DNA of 64,000 nt from Burkholderia sp. WSM2230 (GTDB lineage Bacteria > Pseudomonadota > Gammaproteobacteria > Burkholderiales > Burkholderiaceae), in the NCBI RefSeq assembly GCF_000472445.1, contig NZ_AXAJ01000022.1:202-64201 (forward strand). The letters are read 5' to 3'. The position numbers and the translations under genes are program-made. Below are positions 60,096-64,000 of this stretch, one piece after another (position 1 is the stretch's first letter; each line of letters begins with the position of its first letter). The notes under the pieces are model-generated. The model worked only from the letters and a program-made list of their open reading frames with translations. It had not been told where the DNA came from and did not search any database.

Positions 60096-60323
60096 GGCAC
60101 CTGAGCAAAGTGGCGATTCACGCACGCCATTTAATGAAGCGCCCCACGGCATCGAATCGTCCCCCGTCAAGGGCCCATGTGCCCATGCCACGCGCACCCG
60201 GCTTCATCCGACGAATTTAAGTCCGCGCGCGCTCCTCCGTCTTACTAATATTGCGTGGGAACGCAGGGCGCGAACTGCGCCCTTGCAGCGTGTTACCGGC
60301 AGGTAAGCGGACGGGGCATCATC

Positions 60324-62591
60324 ATGAAGCGCAGAACCTTCCTCATCGGCGGCGCGAGCGCGGTGGGCGCGTTGCTGATCGGCTGGTCGGTGCTGCCCGC
60401 GCGCCAGCGCCTCACTACAGAGGCGCCGTTGCCCGTCGAGGGCACACAAAGCGCACTCAACGGCTGGGTCAAGATCGCTGCGGACAACAGCGTGACCATC
60501 ATGATGTGCAAGGCAGAAATGGGGCAGGGCGTTCACACCGGCCTCGCCATGCTGCTTGCCGAAGAACTCGACGCCGACTGGTCGCGCGTGCGTGTCGAGG
60601 ACGCGCCGATCGACAACATCTATAACAGCGTGCAGAACGTGATCGACGATCTGCCGTTTCGTCCCGATCACGACAGCATCACGAAGCGCACGATTGTCTG
60701 GTATACGCGCAAAGTGGTGCGTGAAGCAGGCACGGTGATGACCGGCGGCTCCTCGAGCATCAACGATTTGTGGACGCCCATGCGCGAAGCCGGCGCCTCG
60801 GCGCGCGCGATGCTGATCGCCGCTGCAGCGGCGCAATGGCACGTGCCGCCCGGCGAGTGCAGCGCGCAAAGCGGCTACGTGATGCATCCATCGGGACATA
60901 AGGCGAGCTTCGGCGAGTTGTCGTCAATGGCGGCTCAGCAAGCGCTGCCCCGCAACGTCGCCTTGAAAGACCCCGCGAGTTTCACGCTCATCGGCAAACC
61001 GCTGCGCCGCATCGAGGCTGTTTCGAAGATCAACGGTACCGCGCGTTTCGGCATCGACGCGTTGCCGGACGGCCTGCTCTACGCGAGCGTCGTGATGTGT
61101 CCGACACTCGGCGGCACTGTCGCGAGCTTTGACGCGGCAGCAGCGGAGAAAATGCGTGGCTTCGTCAAGGCGCTCACTTTCGCGCCCTATGCGGGCGGCA
61201 CCGGTGGCGTCGCGGTGATCGCAGACAACCCGTTTCGCGCCATACGGGCTGTCGACGCGCTCAAGGTCACATGGAAGCACGGCGCCGCGGCCTTGCTCTC
61301 GAGCGCGGAAGTGGAGCGCCGCCTCGCGCTCGCACTCGACGACGGAGACGGCTACGCGTACTACCGTCGCGGCGATATCAACGACGCGCTGAATGGCGCA
61401 GCGCGCACCATTGCTGCTGAATATCACGCGCCGTATCTCGCGCACGGTGCGGTCGAGCCGATCAATTGCACGGTGCAGGTCGCGGACGGCGCGGCGACCG
61501 TTTGGGTCTCCACGCAAATGCCAGCGCTTGCGCGGCATCATGTGGCAAAGGTGCTGCATATCGACGACGATAAAGTACAGGTACACGCGCAGTTGCTCGG
61601 TGGCGCGTTTGGACGGCGCCTCGAACTCGATTACATCGCACAGGCCGCGGCGATTGCGCGCGAGGCAGGTGGCCGTCCTGTGCAAACACTATGGTCGCGC
61701 GCGCAGGACTTTACACACGATTTTTATCGGCCGGCATGCGTATCGCGACTGAAGGCGGGCTTCGACAGTAACGGCACGCTCGTTGCATGGCACAGCGCGT
61801 CCGCAAGTCAGGCGATCGTGCCCGAAGCGCTCGCACGGTACTACGGCGTGCCGCGTATTCCGATCGACAAGACCACGGTCGAAGGCGCATTCGATCAGCC
61901 CTACGAATGGCTGGCCGCGCGCGTCGCGCACAAAATCGTGGAACTGCCGGTGCCCGTTGGATTCTGGCGTTCGGTTGGCCACTCGCATCAGGCGTTCTTC
62001 ACAGAGAGCTTTATCGATGAACTCGCCGCGGCCGTCGATCAGGACCCCGTTGCATTTCGTGTCGCGCTGCTTGTGCAGCATCCGCGGCATCGGGCTGTTT
62101 TGCAGCGAGTGGCTGCATTGTCCGATTGGCAGCATCCGTTGACGCATGCCGCCGACGGCGCGCCGCGTGCGCGCGGCGTCGCGCTGCACGAGGCGTTTGG
62201 CAGCGTGGTGGCGCAGGTCGCGGAAGTATCGATTGGTGTCGAACGACGGATTCGCGTGCATCGCGTGGTCTGTGTGATCGATTGCGGCTTGCCGGTGAAC
62301 CCGAATCTGATTCGTCAGCAGATGGAGAGCGGAATCGTATTCGGCCTCTCTACCGCGTTGCAGGACGAGATCACAATCGTGAACGGCCAGGTCGAGCAAA
62401 AGAACTTTTTCGACTTTCCGGTTGTGCGGATCAACGATTGCCCGGTGATCGAAGTCGACATCATGCCGAGTCAGTTGCATCCGCAAGGAGTTGGCGAACC
62501 TGGCGTGCCGCCGATTGCACCCGCTGTTGCCAATGCGGTCTTCGCACTGACCGGCAAGCGCCTGCGCACCTTGCCCTTGAAACTCACATAA
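60324..62591 (+). CDS. Molybdopterin aldehyde/isoquinoline oxidoreductase large subunit, Tat-exported
   Basis: 755-residue large subunit of the xanthine-oxidase family, isoquinoline 1-oxidoreductase beta (IorB) type. The N-terminus MKRRTFLIGGASAVGALLIG is a twin-arginine signal, so the folded enzyme is exported. Mo-cofactor motifs include MCKAEMGQGVHTGLAMLLAE, LLGGAFGRRLELDYIAQA, WRSVGHSHQAFFTESFIDEL and HPQGVGEPGVPPIAPAVANA with the catalytic Glu. It precedes its [2Fe-2S] small subunit, the reverse of the usual order. Likely periplasmic oxidation of an aldehyde or N-heterocycle; electrons probably go to a cytochrome c. Whether it serves sugar metabolism is unknown. Confidence 0.85.
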   Translation: MKRRTFLIGGASAVGALLIGWSVLPARQRLTTEAPLPVEGTQSALNGWVKIAADNSVTIMMCKAEMGQGVHTGLAMLLAEELDADWSRVRVEDAPIDNIYNSVQNVIDDLPFRPDHDSITKRTIVWYTRKVVREAGTVMTGGSSSINDLWTPMREAGASARAMLIAAAAAQWHVPPGECSAQSGYVMHPSGHKASFGELSSMAAQQALPRNVALKDPASFTLIGKPLRRIEAVSKINGTARFGIDALPDGLLYASVVMCPTLGGTVASFDAAAAEKMRGFVKALTFAPYAGGTGGVAVIADNPFRAIRAVDALKVTWKHGAAALLSSAEVERRLALALDDGDGYAYYRRGDINDALNGAARTIAAEYHAPYLAHGAVEPINCTVQVADGAATVWVSTQMPALARHHVAKVLHIDDDKVQVHAQLLGGAFGRRLELDYIAQAAAIAREAGGRPVQTLWSRAQDFTHDFYRPACVSRLKAGFDSNGTLVAWHSASASQAIVPEALARYYGVPRIPIDKTTVEGAFDQPYEWLAARVAHKIVELPVPVGFWRSVGHSHQAFFTESFIDELAAAVDQDPVAFRVALLVQHPRHRAVLQRVAALSDWQHPLTHAADGAPRARGVALHEAFGSVVAQVAEVSIGVERRIRVHRVVCVIDCGLPVNPNLIRQQMESGIVFGLSTALQDEITIVNGQVEQKNFFDFPVVRINDCPVIEVDIMPSQLHPQGVGEPGVPPIAPAVANAVFALTGKRLRTLPLKLT

Positions 62592-62605
62592 AGCCGGAGA
62601 CGCGC

Positions 62606-63064
62606 ATGGGATCGCTACACATCAACGGACGCGCTGTGGCCGTGCAAGTGGAACCCGAGATGCCGCTATTGTGGGTACTGCGTTGCGAACTCGGCATGAC
62701 GGGTACGAAATTCGGCTGCGGCGTCGGCATTTGCGGAGCCTGCACGGTGCACCTGAACGACAAGCCGTGCCTGTCGTGTCAGACGCCCATGTCGAGCGTG
62801 AACACGCAGAAAATCACGACCATAGAAGGACTGCAAGGTGCAGAAGCACAAGCATTGAAGGCCGCGTGGATCGATCTGGATGTCGTGCAATGCGGCTATT
62901 GTCAAAGCGCGCAACTGATGGCCGCTTGCGCGCTGCTGAAACAGAAGCCGCACCCCACGGATGCGGATATCGACGCGGCCATGAGCAATATTGTTTGCCG
63001 TTGCGGCACATATCCGCGTGTGCGCGCCGCGATTCATCAAGCGGCGAAGCGCCGGCCCGCGTAG
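62606..63064 (+). CDS. [2Fe-2S] small subunit of molybdenum hydroxylase (IorA-like)
   Basis: 152 residues from ATG 62606 (MGSLHINGRAVAVQVEPEMP) with CGGAGACG upstream, 14 bases after the large subunit. Plant-type [2Fe-2S] domain CGVGICGACTVHLNDKPCLS and the second cluster domain with VQCGYCQSAQLMAACALLK and NIVCRCGTYPRVRAAI are complete. It has no signal peptide, so it is presumably carried through Tat bound to its Tat-tagged partner. Transfers electrons from the Mo centre outward. Confidence 0.9.
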   Translation: MGSLHINGRAVAVQVEPEMPLLWVLRCELGMTGTKFGCGVGICGACTVHLNDKPCLSCQTPMSSVNTQKITTIEGLQGAEAQALKAAWIDLDVVQCGYCQSAQLMAACALLKQKPHPTDADIDAAMSNIVCRCGTYPRVRAAIHQAAKRRPA

Positions 63065-63090
63065 GCCGGCGCTTCGCGCGAAAGCAACGC

Positions 63091-63183
63091 TTAGCCCGCC
63101 AGGATTTCGAGCACGGCCACCACGGCCGTAAAGATGCCGATGCATCCGCCCAATGCTGCTGCGCTTTTCATGAACGACGACAT
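63091..63183 (-). CDS. 30-residue small membrane protein
   Basis: A short frame, ATG 63183 to TAA 63091, encoding MSSFMKSAAALGGCIGIFTA then VVAVLEILAG. Nearly the entire peptide is one transmembrane helix with a small polar N-terminus and a single Cys. GAGG lies 8 bases before the ATG. Codons are GC-biased at third positions, like real genes here. It lies between the convergent small Fe-S subunit gene and downstream of the RND outer-membrane factor gene on the same strand, 101 bases from its stop. Function unknown. Confidence 0.6.
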   Translation of the reverse strand: MSSFMKSAAALGGCIGIFTAVVAVLEILAG

Positions 63184-63284
63184 ACCTTGGCCTCGTAACG
63201 TGTGGTTGGTGGCAGGTATTTAACCGTAAATGAAAGGCAAAAGAAAGTTGGTCAAAAATAAAACGTAAGCATTGGGTGATGCGG

Positions 63285-64000
63285 CTACGGTGCCGTGGTA
63301 TGCGCCGCTGCGCTCGGAGCCGCGGGCGCGGGCGTGGGTTGAGGGTTCTGTTGCCAGCCGCCGCCGAGCGCGAGGAAGAGATTGACCTGGTCGATGGCCA
63401 CCTGGCCTTCAGCAGCGGCGACCTGCGATCTTGTCGACGTCAGCGTGCGCGTCGCGTCCAGATCGGAAATGAAGGACTCGCGGCCCGCGCGATACAGCCG
63501 GTGCGTTTCGTCGGCGGATTGCGCTGCGGATTTCAGCGCGGCGCGCAGGGACTCAGCGCGTGCGTAGTCGGAGGCATAAGTAGCGAGACTGGTTTCGGTT
63601 TCGCGCAATGCGGTCAGCACGACGCCGTCGAAACGCGCCAGCGCGACCTGGCTCGACGCCTGTGCTTCGCGCACGCGGCCGCGCGCGCCGTTCGCGGGAA
63701 AGGTCCAGCTGATCAGCGGACCGAAGCCCCAACGCGCGGTTGGCGAGGTGCCGAGATCTTCGAGAACACCCGTCAAACCCGCCGATGCGCCGATGCTCAC
63801 GGTCGGATATAGCGCGCCGGTCGCCACGCCAATGCGTGCCGTGGATGCCGCCAGTTGACGCTCGGCCTCGCGCACGTCCGGCCGGCGTTTGAGCAGCGCG
63901 GCGCCGTCGCCGACGGGAATCGGCTGGCGAATCTGCGGCAGCTTCTCGCAAGCGAGAACGGCGGGTGGCAAGTCGGACGGCGCTCGCGCAAGCAGCGCCG
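63285..64000 (-). CDS. RND efflux outer-membrane factor (NodT family), C-terminal part
   Basis: The 3' 238 codons of a TolC/OprM-like outer-membrane channel gene; its start lies beyond the window. GDGAALLKRRPDVREAERQL is the hallmark OEP repeat sequence, followed by GVATGALYPTVSIGASAGLT, LISWTFPANGARGRVREAQA and the second helical barrel part FDGVVLTALRETETSLATYA. The C-terminal tail is Pro/Ala-rich (QPTPAPAAPSAAAHTTAP). It would complete an RND drug or solvent pump whose inner-membrane genes are probably upstream, outside the window. Confidence 0.92.
   Translation of the reverse strand, partial: ALLARAPSDLPPAVLACEKLPQIRQPIPVGDGAALLKRRPDVREAERQLAASTARIGVATGALYPTVSIGASAGLTGVLEDLGTSPTARWGFGPLISWTFPANGARGRVREAQASSQVALARFDGVVLTALRETETSLATYASDYARAESLRAALKSAAQSADETHRLYRAGRESFISDLDATRTLTSTRSQVAAAEGQVAIDQVNLFLALGGGWQQNPQPTPAPAAPSAAAHTTAP

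Noticed and set aside
1..64000. tRNA, rRNA, prophage and insertion sequences
   Set aside because: Scanned for CCA-ended cloverleaf patterns, transposase or integrase motifs and terminal inverted repeats with target duplications; none was convincing.

Overview
The window looks like a chromosomal segment of a Burkholderiaceae beta-proteobacterium, most likely Paraburkholderia or a close relative. The evidence is the high GC content with strong third-position bias, the Burkholderia-type trimeric porin, the many LysR regulators, DUF4148 and RcnB-like small exported proteins, and a broad aromatic, amino-acid and sugar catabolic gene set. I see no rRNA, tRNA, CRISPR array, phage or intact insertion sequence. 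Assignments rest on reading the translations; no database search was run.

Layout. 1-1034 (minus) holds sdhA (partial), sdhD and sdhC. 1252-9868 is housekeeping and stress: a LysR, a CBS-BON protein, a tandem universal stress protein, a divergent LysR/azoreductase pair, a ZnuD-like TonB receptor with a probable Zur box, and an MFS transporter. 10898-15154 (minus) is a three-gene operon: a sigma54 activator with its sensory half at the C-terminus, a DUF917 protein and an Asp/Glu/hydantoin racemase. 15155-20857 has a putative G-quadruplex/inverted-repeat element, an RcnB-like protein, a DgcA-like flavin/Fe-S oxidoreductase with its LysR, and a membrane protein. Two related small YWRER proteins (9896 and 16237) flank this part.

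20964-30494 is a lysine/2-aminoadipate catabolic cluster: LysR, HglS-type 2-oxoadipate dioxygenase/decarboxylase, D-2-hydroxyglutarate dehydrogenase, AmaB-type semialdehyde dehydrogenase, an FAD amine oxidase (possibly pipecolate oxidase) and a 2-aminoadipate aminotransferase. Together they would take pipecolate/aminoadipate semialdehyde to 2-oxoglutarate.

30511-39476 is the most unusual locus. An eight-gene minus-strand run, divergent from an Lrp-type KynR-like regulator, encodes kynurenine formamidase, a tryptophan-2,3-dioxygenase homologue, kynureninase, an amino-acid permease, a nitrilase, a gentisate-type cupin dioxygenase, an FAH-family hydrolase and maleate isomerase. The dioxygenase homologue has Thr where the family has its distal active-site His. 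No ring hydroxylase is present. I infer a pathway for a hydroxylated tryptophan (5-hydroxytryptophan is the best fit) through 5-hydroxyanthranilate and gentisate-like cleavage to pyruvate and fumarate.

39600-51992 carries a porin, a chemoreceptor, CspA, a LysE exporter, a mini H-NS-like protein, pcaHG with pcaQ, 4-hydroxyphenylpyruvate dioxygenase and small genes. 52166-60095 is the D-xylose locus: galM-type mutarotase, xylR, xylA and the xylFGH ABC importer, without xylulokinase. 60324-63064 encodes a Tat-exported molybdenum hydroxylase pair, followed by a 30-residue membrane protein gene (minus) and the end of an RND outer-membrane factor gene running off the window.
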